A stretch of DNA of 64,000 nt from Streptomyces sp. SCL15-4 (GCF_033366695.1 NZ_JAOBTQ010000001.1:3720001-3784000); one strand, 5' to 3'. Shown: positions 34,013 through 42,678, counted from the stretch's first letter. Made by a program: numbers and translations. Notes: generated by a model from the letters alone, not told the origin.

Positions 34013-35719
34013 ATGGGCTACACGCTGCCCGGCTGGCTCGACGAGGTCTTGGACGTCATCGGCATCAACTTCCCGAACGTCGACGAGGACGACTACCGCG
34101 ACATGGCCGACGCCATGCGGGACTTCGCCGACAAGTTCGAGGGCCACGGAGCGGACGCGCACAAGTCGGTGGAGCGCGTCCTGGCCTCCTCGCAGGGGTG
34201 GGCCGTCGACGCGATGGAGAAGCACTGGTCGCAGGTCAAGGCCGGCCACCTGGACAAACTTCCCGAGCTGGCCCGTCTGTTCGCGGACGCCTGTGACGTG
34301 GTCGCGGACATCATCTTCGGCATGAAGCGGAAGGCGGAGATCGAACTCGCCGCGATGGCGGGCTCGGTGGGCCTCTCGATCGGGCTGGCCTTCTTCACCG
34401 GCGGCCTTTCGGCCGTCCTGGGCGCGGCGGAGATCACGGCGATGCGGCAACTGGTGAAACGCATCATCGACGAGGCGGCCGACCAGATCGTGGACGAGCT
34501 GATCGCCCGCGTGACCGGGCCGGTCAACGCCAAGCTGGAGGCGATGGTCGAGGACGCGGTCCTGGACCTGGCCGAGACCGCCTTCTCCCTCCCGCCGGCC
34601 CCCGGCACCGGCGGCATGCACCTGGCCTCGGCGGGCGGCGGCAGCGGCCTCGAACTCGCCTCGGCGGGCGGCGGCAGCGGCGCGGACCTCTTCATCGACC
34701 ACGACGAGTTCGAGTTCGGTGCCGGTCAGCTGTCGGCGCACGGCAAGTCACTGCACCTGGTCAGCGCCGACCCGCTCGGCCGGGCCAAGAACTCCTACAA
34801 CCGCACGAAGGGCCGCGATCCCTTCACGAAGGTCTTCGAGTCCATCCTCCACGGCGCTCTGGACGGCTGCGAAAAGGCCCTCGGCAAACTGGGCAAACAC
34901 CTCACCGAATCCCTCCCGAACCGCACGAAGGCGGTATCCCGCCTCCACAAGAACACCGACGTGGAGGTGGGGGACCGGGCCCGGCGGATCAGCACGGGCC
35001 GACAGGGGGACGGGGATACTCCGATGTTCCTCCTCAACGCGGACGGAACCGTCGAACGGCTGCACACCGACGGTGGAAAGCCGACCAGGATCAACGGCCA
35101 CGAGAAGGACCTTCCGGATGTGGTGGCCGACGATGGCAGAGTCTGGCGGTACCGCAGGACGGACCCGGAGAAGAATCCTTTCCCGTTGTCTCCTTCGGAC
35201 GCCAATCCGAAAGTCGCCTCGCGTCGGCTGGGCCGGGGCGAGATCAGCGAGCTGGCGTACGCCACGCAATTGGCGCGCTACTCAAAAAAGGACTACGGCG
35301 GCGGCAACTACGCCGCCGCACACTACGTCGACTCTCACGGCAATTCATTCATCCTCGTCGGCCACAGCAAGAATGTTCACTCCGAACGAACCATCGGGTA
35401 CCCAGTCCTCAGAGACGGCAACCCGCACGGAATTCGCGATCTGTACACCGAACGAGAACCTTGCCAGGACTCCAGCTCCTGGTGTGACCAGTGGCTCGCT
35501 AGGTACTTTGGCGCCGACCAGGAGGTCACCCACTCACACAGTTATGATCAGTCGCCGGTCGACGGAAAACGTCCCAGCTCGTACAGCATCGACGGCGAGC
35601 ACCGGACTTACCGGAAGAACCTGGAAGACTGGCATAATAAGCATGGATTGAGTGCCGGGATGATGACCGAATCAGACGGTGCGGCCATGGAAGCCGCCAG
35701 GAAAAGCAGGCGGAGATGA
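34013..35719 (+). CDS. WXG100-type polymorphic toxin with C-terminal deaminase domain
   Basis: 568-residue putative secreted toxin. The first 150 residues (GINFPNVDEDDYRDMADAMR onward) resemble the WXG100-like N-terminal domain of CpnT-type effectors exported by type VII systems, ending in a hydrophobic helical pair. A variable middle with two AGGGSG repeats (about residues 210-235) follows. The last 140 residues form a deaminase: YAAAHYVDSHGNSFILVGHS, HSER with the catalytic glutamate, and TEREPCQDSSSWC with the zinc cysteines. It would edit DNA, RNA or nucleotides in a rival cell. ATG 34013 follows GGGGG; an upstream TTG at 33935 is possible. The stop overlaps the immunity gene start. Confidence 0.82.
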   Translation: MGYTLPGWLDEVLDVIGINFPNVDEDDYRDMADAMRDFADKFEGHGADAHKSVERVLASSQGWAVDAMEKHWSQVKAGHLDKLPELARLFADACDVVADIIFGMKRKAEIELAAMAGSVGLSIGLAFFTGGLSAVLGAAEITAMRQLVKRIIDEAADQIVDELIARVTGPVNAKLEAMVEDAVLDLAETAFSLPPAPGTGGMHLASAGGGSGLELASAGGGSGADLFIDHDEFEFGAGQLSAHGKSLHLVSADPLGRAKNSYNRTKGRDPFTKVFESILHGALDGCEKALGKLGKHLTESLPNRTKAVSRLHKNTDVEVGDRARRISTGRQGDGDTPMFLLNADGTVERLHTDGGKPTRINGHEKDLPDVVADDGRVWRYRRTDPEKNPFPLSPSDANPKVASRRLGRGEISELAYATQLARYSKKDYGGGNYAAAHYVDSHGNSFILVGHSKNVHSERTIGYPVLRDGNPHGIRDLYTEREPCQDSSSWCDQWLARYFGADQEVTHSHSYDQSPVDGKRPSSYSIDGEHRTYRKNLEDWHNKHGLSAGMMTESDGAAMEAARKSRRR

Positions 35720-36306
35720 GCATGCTCTTCGACATCGATCACGAGACGCTGGCCGACGCGGTCGGTGAGGACGAGGTACATCACCTGCCCGAATCGACGG
35801 CGGCACGGTACGGGTTCGCCGGCGAGACTCTCGACTTCCTCGTCCGTACCGGTATCCCCAGCGCCGAAGATTTCGAGTTCTCGTTCGGTCTGCCCGCCGA
35901 GTTCGACGCGAGGTTCGTCTGGGACTGCGCGGAGGAGAGGGAAAACGGCTGGACCTTCCCCGACGGGGTCGAAAAGGTCGTGAAAATCGGGAATCTGCCG
36001 ATCAACGCGGTCGTGGTGGACCCGGACACCGGGATCGTCTACCAGTACACCGACGCCGCCCAAGAGGCGATCCCCATCCATGGTGATGTTTCCTCCTTGG
36101 CGAAGACGATGGTGTCCTTCCTCGGATACATCTCCTCCTACAACCGGGGCGAGCACGAGGACGAGGACGAGGAGTACGCCCGCCGGAAGCGTGAAGTCGA
36201 CGCGCTGCTGGGCGAGATCCGCCGAATCGATCCTCTTCCCTTCACCCACGAACACAGCGAATGGGTGGAACTCTTCGACAACCTCGAAGGCGGCATTTTC
36301 ACGTAG
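35716..36306 (+). CDS. SUKH-4 family immunity protein
   Basis: 196-residue soluble protein of the SUKH-4 class, expected to bind and inhibit the toxin encoded directly upstream. Visible SUKH features are FLVRTGIPSAEDFEFSFG, VVKIGNLPINAVVVDPDTGIVYQY and SSLAKTMVSFLGYI, which correspond to the core strands and the helix before the C-terminal extension. The last 50 residues are acidic (EHEDEDEEYARR). Its ATG lies within the toxin stop region (ATGA), the usual arrangement for a toxin-immunity pair. GC content in the toxin end and here is lower than in the core genes. Confidence 0.83.
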   Translation: MSMLFDIDHETLADAVGEDEVHHLPESTAARYGFAGETLDFLVRTGIPSAEDFEFSFGLPAEFDARFVWDCAEERENGWTFPDGVEKVVKIGNLPINAVVVDPDTGIVYQYTDAAQEAIPIHGDVSSLAKTMVSFLGYISSYNRGEHEDEDEEYARRKREVDALLGEIRRIDPLPFTHEHSEWVELFDNLEGGIFT

Positions 36307-36313
36307 GCGACAT

Positions 36314-37276
36314 TCAAGACCGCGCGTTCCGGCCGACACATCTCAGGATTTCCCGGGTGCGGTCAATCAGGGCCTCACGGACCGCGTCCGGGGACAGGAC
36401 CTGTAGCGGGGTGGCCAGGCCCAGGAGGTAGTGGGCCAGGCCCTCCGGGGTGGGGCCGCCTATCTCGACCACCGTTGCTTCAGGGCCGTCCGGGTGGTGG
36501 GTGCCGATGGTCGGCGGGATCAGGCGCTGGGCCTCCCTCAGGGGGAGGGGGAGGCGGATCCTCGCCGACAGCGGGTAGGGGCCGTTCGCCGTGTTGCGGG
36601 ACACCAGCTCCGCCGGGTCCGGCGGGTCCGTGATCTCCACCTGCTCACCGGTCGAGTGCAGGCGCTCCACCCGGTCCGCCCGGAACGTCCGCCATCCCCG
36701 GGCCACGTCCCGCGCCACGAAGTACCAGCGCCGTCCCGTGTGCACCAACCGGTACGGGTCCACGTCCCGGACCGTGCTCCGGCCCTTCCCGTCGCAGTAC
36801 GACAACCGCACCCGCTCGCCCCGCCGGCACGCCGCCGCCAGCTCCAGCAGCATCCCCGGCCGCACCCGCGCCTCCTGGGGCCACGGCAGCCGTACGAACG
36901 CCTCGTCCCACTCCCCCAGCCGCTCGGCCACCGCCGCCGGCAGCACCTGCCGCAGTTTCAGCAGCGCCGACAGCGCGGCCTGGTCCCCTCCGGACACACC
37001 CCCGAACGCCGCCTCCCGCAGCCCGACCGCCACGGCCAGCGCCTCCTCGTCGTCCAGGATCAGCGGCGGCACCCGCGAGCCGGCCCGCAGCCGGTACCCG
37101 CCCCACGGCCCCGCCTCCGAATCGACGCTGTACCCCAGCTCGCGCAGCTTCGCGACATCCCGCCGCACCGTGCGGTCCGTGACCTCCATCCGCTCGGCCA
37201 GCTCACCGCAGGTCCACGAAGGGCGGGCGGCGAGCAACGACAGCAGACGCAGCAGACGGGCGGACGCGCTCAGCAC
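36314..37276 (-). CDS. WYL-domain transcriptional regulator (YafY-like)
   Basis: 320-residue regulator with an N-terminal DeoR-type winged helix (CGELAERMEVTDRTVRRDVAKLRELGY pattern) and a C-terminal WYL domain (VRLSYCDGKG, DPYRLVHTGRRWYFVARD) with a C-terminal WCX extension. WYL domains bind nucleotides or nucleic acids and often control accessory functions. A GTG at 37276 begins the HTH. The divergent VOC protein across 73 bp is a likely target. It converges with the immunity gene, leaving 7 bp between stops. Confidence 0.9.
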   Translation of the reverse strand: MLSASARLLRLLSLLAARPSWTCGELAERMEVTDRTVRRDVAKLRELGYSVDSEAGPWGGYRLRAGSRVPPLILDDEEALAVAVGLREAAFGGVSGGDQAALSALLKLRQVLPAAVAERLGEWDEAFVRLPWPQEARVRPGMLLELAAACRRGERVRLSYCDGKGRSTVRDVDPYRLVHTGRRWYFVARDVARGWRTFRADRVERLHSTGEQVEITDPPDPAELVSRNTANGPYPLSARIRLPLPLREAQRLIPPTIGTHHPDGPEATVVEIGGPTPEGLAHYLLGLATPLQVLSPDAVREALIDRTREILRCVGRNARS

Positions 37277-37349
37277 GACCGGAAGTTTTTCATACCGTCC
37301 GGCCCAACCAGGACCGAAGCTGTCCGGGTCGCGTCCTACCGTCCTCCTC

Positions 37350-37739
37350 ATGAGCACGGACACCACTTCCGCACCCGCCTTCCGCTACGTCGCCGTCACC
37401 CTCGACTGCCCCGACCCCGCCGAACTCGCCCGCTTCTACGGCGACATGTTCGGCCTGCCCGTCACCTACTCCACCGACGACTTCGTCTTCCTCGGCGGCG
37501 ACAACGGCACGGCCGGCCTCGGCTTCAACCGCCTGTCCGGCTACCGCCGCCCCACCTGGCCCGACCCCGCGCGGGAGAAGCAGGCCCACATCGAAGTGGG
37601 CGTCGACGACCTGGACACCGCCGAGGCCCACCTGCTCGCCCGGGGCGCGGTCAAGCCGGACGCGCAGCCTCAGCCGGAACGGTGGCGGGTCCTTCTCGAC
37701 CCCGCCGGGCACCCGTTCTGCATCACGACCCTGACCTGA
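37350..37739 (+). CDS. VOC-family protein (glyoxalase/bleomycin-resistance fold)
   Basis: 129-residue soluble protein with two beta-alpha-beta-beta-beta modules. It begins FRYVAVTLDCPDPAELARFYGDMFG and continues with HIEVGVDDLDTAEAHLLARGA and LLDPAGHPFCI, the signature of the glyoxalase/dioxygenase superfamily. Possible metal ligands are His in HIEV and Glu/Asp near the end. The reaction cannot be assigned. It is divergent from the WYL regulator and converges with the HATPase gene after 12 bp. Confidence 0.88.
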   Translation: MSTDTTSAPAFRYVAVTLDCPDPAELARFYGDMFGLPVTYSTDDFVFLGGDNGTAGLGFNRLSGYRRPTWPDPAREKQAHIEVGVDDLDTAEAHLLARGAVKPDAQPQPERWRVLLDPAGHPFCITTLT

Positions 37740-37751
37740 CGCCGGGCCCGC

Positions 37752-38165
37752 TCACGGCACGGCGAACTCGCACCACACGATCTTCCCCGGCGTACGCTCC
37801 CCGACGCCCCACTTGTCACTGAGCGCCGCCACCAGCAGCAGGCCCCTGCCTCCCTCGCTCTCCGGCCCGCGCGGTTCCTCCGCGACGCGAGGGGTGCCGG
37901 GGCCGCTGTCGTGCACCTCGGCGCGGACCAGCTCGCCGTCGTACCGCAGGCGGAGCAGGAAGCCCCGGCCCCTTGGCACGCCGTGCACCAGAGCGTTCGT
38001 GGCCAACTCGCTCACGCACAGCGACAAGTCGTGCGACCGGTTCCAGGACTCCAGCCCCCAGCACTTCAGCGACCACTCGGTGAGCTGCCTGGCCGCGGGG
38101 ACCGACCTGCGGCTGCGGACGTAGAACCGGTCGCGGTGGCAGGGAAGTTCAATGTGCTCGTTCAC
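37752..38165 (-). CDS. RsbW-like ATP-binding anti-sigma/regulatory protein
   Basis: 137-residue GHKL ATPase domain of the RsbW/SpoIIAB class. Motifs are LCVSELATNALVHG (N box), DSGPGTP (G1) and GGRGLLLVAALSDKWG (G2). Streptomyces carry dozens, and many sit divergently beside an XRE-DUF5753 gene and a DUF397 gene, as in the whiJ and abaA-like loci. That is the arrangement here. Partners may be a sigma factor or the neighbouring regulator; neither is shown. Confidence 0.88.
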   Translation of the reverse strand: MNEHIELPCHRDRFYVRSRRSVPAARQLTEWSLKCWGLESWNRSHDLSLCVSELATNALVHGVPRGRGFLLRLRYDGELVRAEVHDSGPGTPRVAEEPRGPESEGGRGLLLVAALSDKWGVGERTPGKIVWCEFAVP

Positions 38166-38277
38166 GGGGCGAATGTCGCGCAGGGTAACTATCGTGGTTC
38201 AGTGAGTGATCTCGTACAGGGTTTTTGTACGGGTTGCTGCGGGGTGTGCACCGGCCGGCGTGGGGAGTTCAGCAGGC

Positions 38278-39096
38278 ATGACGCCTACACGGAGGAAGAA
38301 CCAGTCGGCCATGAAGATGCTGGGCCGTCAACTGGCCGCGGCCCGGCGCGCCAAGGGGTTGAGTCAGCCCGCTTTGGCCGCCGCGCTGAACATCCACGAG
38401 GAGACGGTGGCCAGCATCGAGCAGGGGCGGCGGGTGCTGAAGCTGGACATGGCCGAGCTGTTCGACGAGTTCCTGGAGACCAAGGGAATGCTGGCGGCGG
38501 GCGTGGCCAACCTGCCGGAGGTGGACCAGTTCCCGTTGTGGGCGGAGGAGTACATCGAGCAGGAGAGGGAGGCCATCGCGCTGTCCTGGTACGACGCGCT
38601 GGTCGTTCCAGGTCTGCTTCAGACCGAGGGGTACGCCCGTGCCCTCCTCGGCGGACGCGTTCCCGCTTACGACGCCGACGAGCTTACGACGAAGGTCCAG
38701 GCGCGAGTCGAGCGCCGGGAGATCCTGCACCGCAAGGAGCCGCCGACACTGAGCTTCGTCATCTGGGAACCCGTCTTGCTCTGGCCCACCGGGGGCTCCG
38801 ACATCCACCGTGAACAGCTGCGCTTTCTACGCGAGTGCTCCCAACTCCCCTGCGTCTCATTGCAGGTATTACCGCTGAGCCGCACCCATCACGCTGGAGA
38901 TGCGGGCCCCTTCACCCTCCTGGAGACGCCCGACCACCAGCACTTGGCCTACGCCGAGTCGCAACAAGGCAGTCAGTGGGTCTCCAACCCAGATGAGGTG
39001 TCCGTCCTTGCGCGCAGGTATGCGATGCTGCGGACGCAGGCACACACCATCGAGTACTCGCGAGGCCTGCTCGACCGTCTGCTAGGAGAGCAATGA
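38278..39096 (+). CDS. WhiJ-like XRE regulator with DUF5753
   Basis: 272-residue regulator. The N-terminal HTH (about residues 15-70) contains LGRQLAAARRAKGLSQPALAAALNIHEETVASIEQGRR. The rest is DUF5753, a C-terminal domain of WhiJ/BldB-associated regulators (LSWYDALVVPGLLQTEGYARALL, and VQARVERREIL). WhiJ-type proteins repress development with the help of a partner DUF397 protein. ATG 38278 has GGGAG 11 bases upstream. Its stop overlaps the DUF397 gene start by 4 bases. The 112-bp divergent gap to the HATPase gene includes GTACA/TGTAC arms. Confidence 0.9.
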   Translation: MTPTRRKNQSAMKMLGRQLAAARRAKGLSQPALAAALNIHEETVASIEQGRRVLKLDMAELFDEFLETKGMLAAGVANLPEVDQFPLWAEEYIEQEREAIALSWYDALVVPGLLQTEGYARALLGGRVPAYDADELTTKVQARVERREILHRKEPPTLSFVIWEPVLLWPTGGSDIHREQLRFLRECSQLPCVSLQVLPLSRTHHAGDAGPFTLLETPDHQHLAYAESQQGSQWVSNPDEVSVLARRYAMLRTQAHTIEYSRGLLDRLLGEQ

Positions 39097-39338
39097 GCGC
39101 CGAAGCCCTTCAGTGGTTCAAGTCGACCTACAGCGGCAGCGAGGGCGGCCAGTGCCTCGAAGTCGCCCTCACGTGGCACAAGTCGAGCTACAGCAGCAGC
39201 GAGGGAGGCCAATGCCTCGAAGTGGCGGTGTCTCCCGACTCCGTGCACGTCCGGGACTCCAAGGAAGCCCCTTCCCAGGACCGCACCCTCCGCATCAGCC
39301 CTGTCACGTGGGACGCCTTCACCTCTTCCCTCAAGTGA
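39093..39338 (+). CDS. DUF397 protein with a duplicated N-terminal motif
   Basis: 81-residue small protein of the DUF397 family, partner of the preceding WhiJ-like regulator. The typical W-x-K-S-S-Y-S-x(4-5)-G-x-C-L-E-V-A motif occurs twice in tandem (from residue 8 and from residue 28). It is followed by the single conserved end SVHVRDSKE and ISPVTWDAFTSSLK. Most family members have only one motif. Its start overlaps the regulator stop (ATGA). In related loci DUF397 proteins relieve or modify the DNA binding of the WhiJ-like protein. Confidence 0.9.
   Translation: MSAEALQWFKSTYSGSEGGQCLEVALTWHKSSYSSSEGGQCLEVAVSPDSVHVRDSKEAPSQDRTLRISPVTWDAFTSSLK
39114..39233 (+). repeat. 60-bp tandem duplication inside the DUF397 gene
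   Basis: Segments 39114-39173 and 39174-39233 encode near-identical 20-residue motifs and differ at few positions, pointing to a fairly recent in-frame duplication. Confidence 0.85.
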
Positions 39339-39409
39339 CCGTTGGGCAACCGCCGCAACCCCGGCCCAGCCCAACGCCGTTGTCAGTGGCTGCCCCTACA
39401 GTCGGCGGC

Positions 39410-40234
39410 ATGGCGACTCTTCCCAACCCGCTGCCCCGACTGGCCACCGATCCCAGCGGTCGTTCCCTGGGGCTTCAACTGCCGCCCGGCAGGCTGGTAG
39501 ACGAGACGGACGACGGACGCTGGCACCAGCCCCTGCTGTGGCACGCGGAGAAGCACTCCTCGCCCGGCACCTGGCAGGCCCTCGGCGCACCGGCGGCCCG
39601 TGCGGGACTGCTGCCCGTCCTCGTGGACCTGGCCGGCTGCCGGGCCGGGGTCGAGGACTGGGGGCTGCTGCCGGGCGACGCCTCGTACCCGGGGGATCAC
39701 CTCGTCGAGGACGTGCTCTCGGAGTACTGGGAGGAGGAGACCGACGGGCAGGACAGCGGCGAGGTCGAGCCGTTCGGCACCGAGTGGCCGGGCCTCGCCT
39801 CCGCCGGCGTGCCGAACGCCGATCCCGACACCCGCGCCGCAACGGTCGCCGACGCCCTCCACCGGGACCCGGCGCGTTGGACGGAGTGGATCGAGGAACC
39901 GCACCTGGCCCTCGTCCCGGCCCGCCGCTCCGCCGACATACCGGCGGCGATCGGCTGGACCGGCGCCCTGAACTACGACCACGACGTGGCCCGTGTCTGC
40001 TCCGTCCTGCGGTCCTGGGAGGACCGGTTCGGCATCCGGGTCGTGGCGCTCGGGCTGGACGCCCTCGTGGTGTCCGTCGCGGCCCCGCCCGCGACGCTCG
40101 CCGACGCCGAGGTCCTCGCCGCCGAGCACTACGCCCTGTGCCCGCACGCCGTCGTACAGAGCGGTCCGGGAAGTGTGCGGGCGTACGCCGAGACGCTGCC
40201 CGGCGCCACCAGCTGGGCCTTCTGGTGGGACTGA
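39410..40234 (+). CDS. DUF4253 protein
   Basis: 274-residue soluble protein of the DUF4253 family, which is frequent in Streptomyces and has no known function. Recognisable parts are the C-terminal region LSEYWEEE, ALNYDHDVARVCSVLRSWEDRFGIRVVALG, LDALVVSVAAPP, AEVLAAEHYALCPHAV and the terminal SWAFWWD. The first 100 residues are less conserved. It has no signal peptide or membrane helix. ATG 39410 is the first start after the intergenic gap. It ends 2 bp from the convergent stop of the HTH membrane protein. Confidence 0.88.
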   Translation: MATLPNPLPRLATDPSGRSLGLQLPPGRLVDETDDGRWHQPLLWHAEKHSSPGTWQALGAPAARAGLLPVLVDLAGCRAGVEDWGLLPGDASYPGDHLVEDVLSEYWEEETDGQDSGEVEPFGTEWPGLASAGVPNADPDTRAATVADALHRDPARWTEWIEEPHLALVPARRSADIPAAIGWTGALNYDHDVARVCSVLRSWEDRFGIRVVALGLDALVVSVAAPPATLADAEVLAAEHYALCPHAVVQSGPGSVRAYAETLPGATSWAFWWD

Positions 40235-40236
40235 GG

Positions 40237-41643
40237 TCACTCGAACTCTGACGCCGGCTTCCACTTCTGCCCGCCCAGCGGGAACGCGTACGCCGGCCGG
40301 CCATTGTTGCCGCTGGTGCGGAACGGGTGGCCGGCGTCGTCGATCACCAGCGTGCCGTGGCGGCCGCCGCTCGACCACGTCAGCTCCAGGGACCAACTGA
40401 CGTCGTACGCCGACGCGTCCGCCGTGACGTAGAAGACCTCCGGGTCCGACTGGCTCACCTTGAACGGGAAGTTGTCGCCCCCGGCCTCCGGTACGGGCGA
40501 CGGGCGCATCGCGTCCAGGGCGACCGAGAAGGAATGCGTCGGCACGCCACCGCCACAGCCGACACCCGGATAGCCCATGGCGTAGTCGTTCCAGGGGAGC
40601 GGCGAGCGCTTGCCCGCCATGTGGACCGACAGCCGCTCCAGGACGACCGTCTGGTTCCCGGTGCCCTGCACGGTGAACGTGATGAACTGCTCCCCCGCCG
40701 ACACCGCCTTGTTGACGGCCACCCACGCGGGGGCCTGCGGCTCCGACGGCGGCGGGCCCACGGCGGTCGGCGGCCGGTCGATCAGGTAGTGCTGCGAGCA
40801 GGGAGTCAGCCAGCTGTAGGGGTTGGTGTTGACCGTCAACGGCACTGCTTCGGACGCTTCGTGGCGTGCGGTCGCCGACGGCTTCCCCGTGGGCTTCCCG
40901 TCGGTGGTGTCGGGCGCCAGGTCCGGAGCCTCGGCGGAGGCGGAGGCGGAGGCGGAGGGAGAGACCGAACGCGTGGCCGAAGGGCTCGGGCTCCCGGACT
41001 TCGGCGACCGGGGGGCGGCGCCGCCCTGGACGAGGGCGGAGTCCGCGGTGGCTGTCGTGGCCTTCGCGTCGTCCCGCCGCCCGCCCTCGTCCGACGGCAG
41101 GTTCAGGGCGAACACCGTGCCGCCGACGATCAGCGCGGTGACCGTGACGGCCGCCAGGAGGGCGGTGCGGCGGCCCGCGATCAGGGACCGGCTCCGCCGC
41201 CATCGCGTCGCCGGTGCGGGTTCGGCTTCGGGTTCGGGCACGGGTACGGCTGCCGCCACCGGCTCCGGTTCGGGTACGGCTGCCGCCACCGGCTCCGGCC
41301 CGGCCGCCGCCTCTGCCTCCGGGGCCGCCTGAGCCGCCGCCTCCGGCTTCGGGGCCGCCTCCGGTACGACGACTGGCTCCGCGCCCTTCCGGCCCCGGCC
41401 CGCGTCCGCCAGGACCCACCGGCGGTGCAGTTCCACCAGTTCCCCGGGCGTGGCCTTGCAGAGCCGGGCGAGCCGCTCCACCGGGGCGTAGTCCGTCGGT
41501 ACGGCGTCCCCGTTGCAGTAGCGGTGGAGCGTCGACGTACTCATGTGGAGCCGCTTGGCGAGCGTGCCGTAGCTGTGCCCGGAGCGGTTCTTCAACTCCC
41601 GCAGCAGCTCGGCGAAACCGCTCTCGGGGATGCCCTCCGACAC
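40237..41643 (-). CDS. Membrane-anchored HTH protein with an extracytoplasmic domain
   Basis: 468-residue protein. An N-terminal XRE-like HTH (FAELLRELKNRSGHSYGTLAKRLHMSTSTLHRYCNG, about residues 9-45) is followed by a Pro/Glu/Ala-rich cytoplasmic linker (about 85-145), one transmembrane helix (ALLAAVTVTALIVGGTVFAL) and a Ser/Pro-rich segment. The large extracytoplasmic domain includes NPYSWLTPCSQHYLIDRPP. The HTH class (helix-turn-helix domain-containing Streptomyces proteins of this plan) may couple an external signal to a gene. GTG 41643 is preceded by GGAGG at 5 bases. It is divergent from a DUF4232 lipoprotein, whose domain is related in pattern to its own outer domain. Confidence 0.83.
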   Translation of the reverse strand: MSEGIPESGFAELLRELKNRSGHSYGTLAKRLHMSTSTLHRYCNGDAVPTDYAPVERLARLCKATPGELVELHRRWVLADAGRGRKGAEPVVVPEAAPKPEAAAQAAPEAEAAAGPEPVAAAVPEPEPVAAAVPVPEPEAEPAPATRWRRSRSLIAGRRTALLAAVTVTALIVGGTVFALNLPSDEGGRRDDAKATTATADSALVQGGAAPRSPKSGSPSPSATRSVSPSASASASAEAPDLAPDTTDGKPTGKPSATARHEASEAVPLTVNTNPYSWLTPCSQHYLIDRPPTAVGPPPSEPQAPAWVAVNKAVSAGEQFITFTVQGTGNQTVVLERLSVHMAGKRSPLPWNDYAMGYPGVGCGGGVPTHSFSVALDAMRPSPVPEAGGDNFPFKVSQSDPEVFYVTADASAYDVSWSLELTWSSGGRHGTLVIDDAGHPFRTSGNNGRPAYAFPLGGQKWKPASEFE

Positions 41644-41827
41644 CGTTCCTCCACTCCCCCTCGTCCCACCCCGGCGTTCCAGGGAGGTGTTGTTTCCGCA
41701 GGTCAAAGCCGGTTCCGGCGTTCCAGCATCCCGGATTGGCGGCCAACGCTGGCCGTCGGGACGAGTCCGCCCACAGGCTGTTGTCATCCAAGCACGACAA
41801 CCGGCCCAGCCCGAAAGAGGACTTGCC

Positions 41828-42562
41828 ATGCGTATGCGCCACATCCGTCTGATCGCCGCTACCGGAACCGCCGTGGCGGCCCTCGCCCTCACAGCGTGCG
41901 ACAACGGGACGGGCGCCCAGGACGAAGGCGCCTCCCGCCCCGCGGCGGCAGAGGTGAGCGCGTCCAAGACGCCCGCGGACACCGCCGGCACGGCGGACAC
42001 CACCCGTACGGGGGGCACCGACGACGCGAAGGGCACCACCGGCGCCACCGAGGCCGGCCCCGCGGCCCGTACCCACGCGCCCGCCGCCAAGCCCGCCGCC
42101 TCCGCCACCCGCGAGAGCAAGAGCACCGGCAGCTCCGTGGTGCTGTGCAACGGCACGAACACCTCCGTCACCGCGCAGCCGCTCGCCCGGCCGCTGAACC
42201 ACATGCTGCTGACGGTGAAGAACACCAGCGGCAAGCGGTGCGAGCTGCCGTACTACCCCGTCCTGCGCTTCGACCAGATGCAGTGGGTGCCGCAGGCCGA
42301 CGAGTCCACCCAGCCGCAGTCCGTGGTCTCGCTGGAGCCGGGCGAGTCGGGGTACGCGGGGGTGCTGTTGTCGGCCGCCGACGGCAGCGGCAGCGGCGGG
42401 ATGACCGCGCACAAGCTGACGGTGGCCTTCCAGGGGATGACCCCGAACAGCGACGGCGGCCCGTCGGCGACGCCGTCCCTGCCCGCCAAGGGCGTCTTCT
42501 ACGACAGCACGCTGAAGGTGACGTACTGGCAGCAGGACCTGGACGCCATCTCCAGCTGGTGA
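41828..42562 (+). CDS. DUF4232 lipoprotein
   Basis: 244-residue exported lipoprotein. The signal ends LALTACDNG, with the lipidated cysteine near residue 24. A Thr/Ala/Gly/Lys-rich linker extends to about residue 100. The DUF4232 domain then shows VVLCNGTNTSVTAQPL, MLLTVKNTSGKRCELPYYPVLRF and YAGVLLSAAD, with two cysteines likely bridged. The ATG follows AGAGGA. It is divergent from the membrane-anchored HTH protein, suggesting joint function or regulation. Role unknown. Confidence 0.87.
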   Translation: MRMRHIRLIAATGTAVAALALTACDNGTGAQDEGASRPAAAEVSASKTPADTAGTADTTRTGGTDDAKGTTGATEAGPAARTHAPAAKPAASATRESKSTGSSVVLCNGTNTSVTAQPLARPLNHMLLTVKNTSGKRCELPYYPVLRFDQMQWVPQADESTQPQSVVSLEPGESGYAGVLLSAADGSGSGGMTAHKLTVAFQGMTPNSDGGPSATPSLPAKGVFYDSTLKVTYWQQDLDAISSW

Positions 42563-42678
42563 AAGGCAACGCCTTCATCCGTATTTCACCTGTACAGGCG
42601 GTTTGCCGCATTCGGGGGCGGGGCCCGGGAAAGGCTCCCGGCGCACCGCAACCCCGTCGGATGAAAGGCGTTCCCTTC

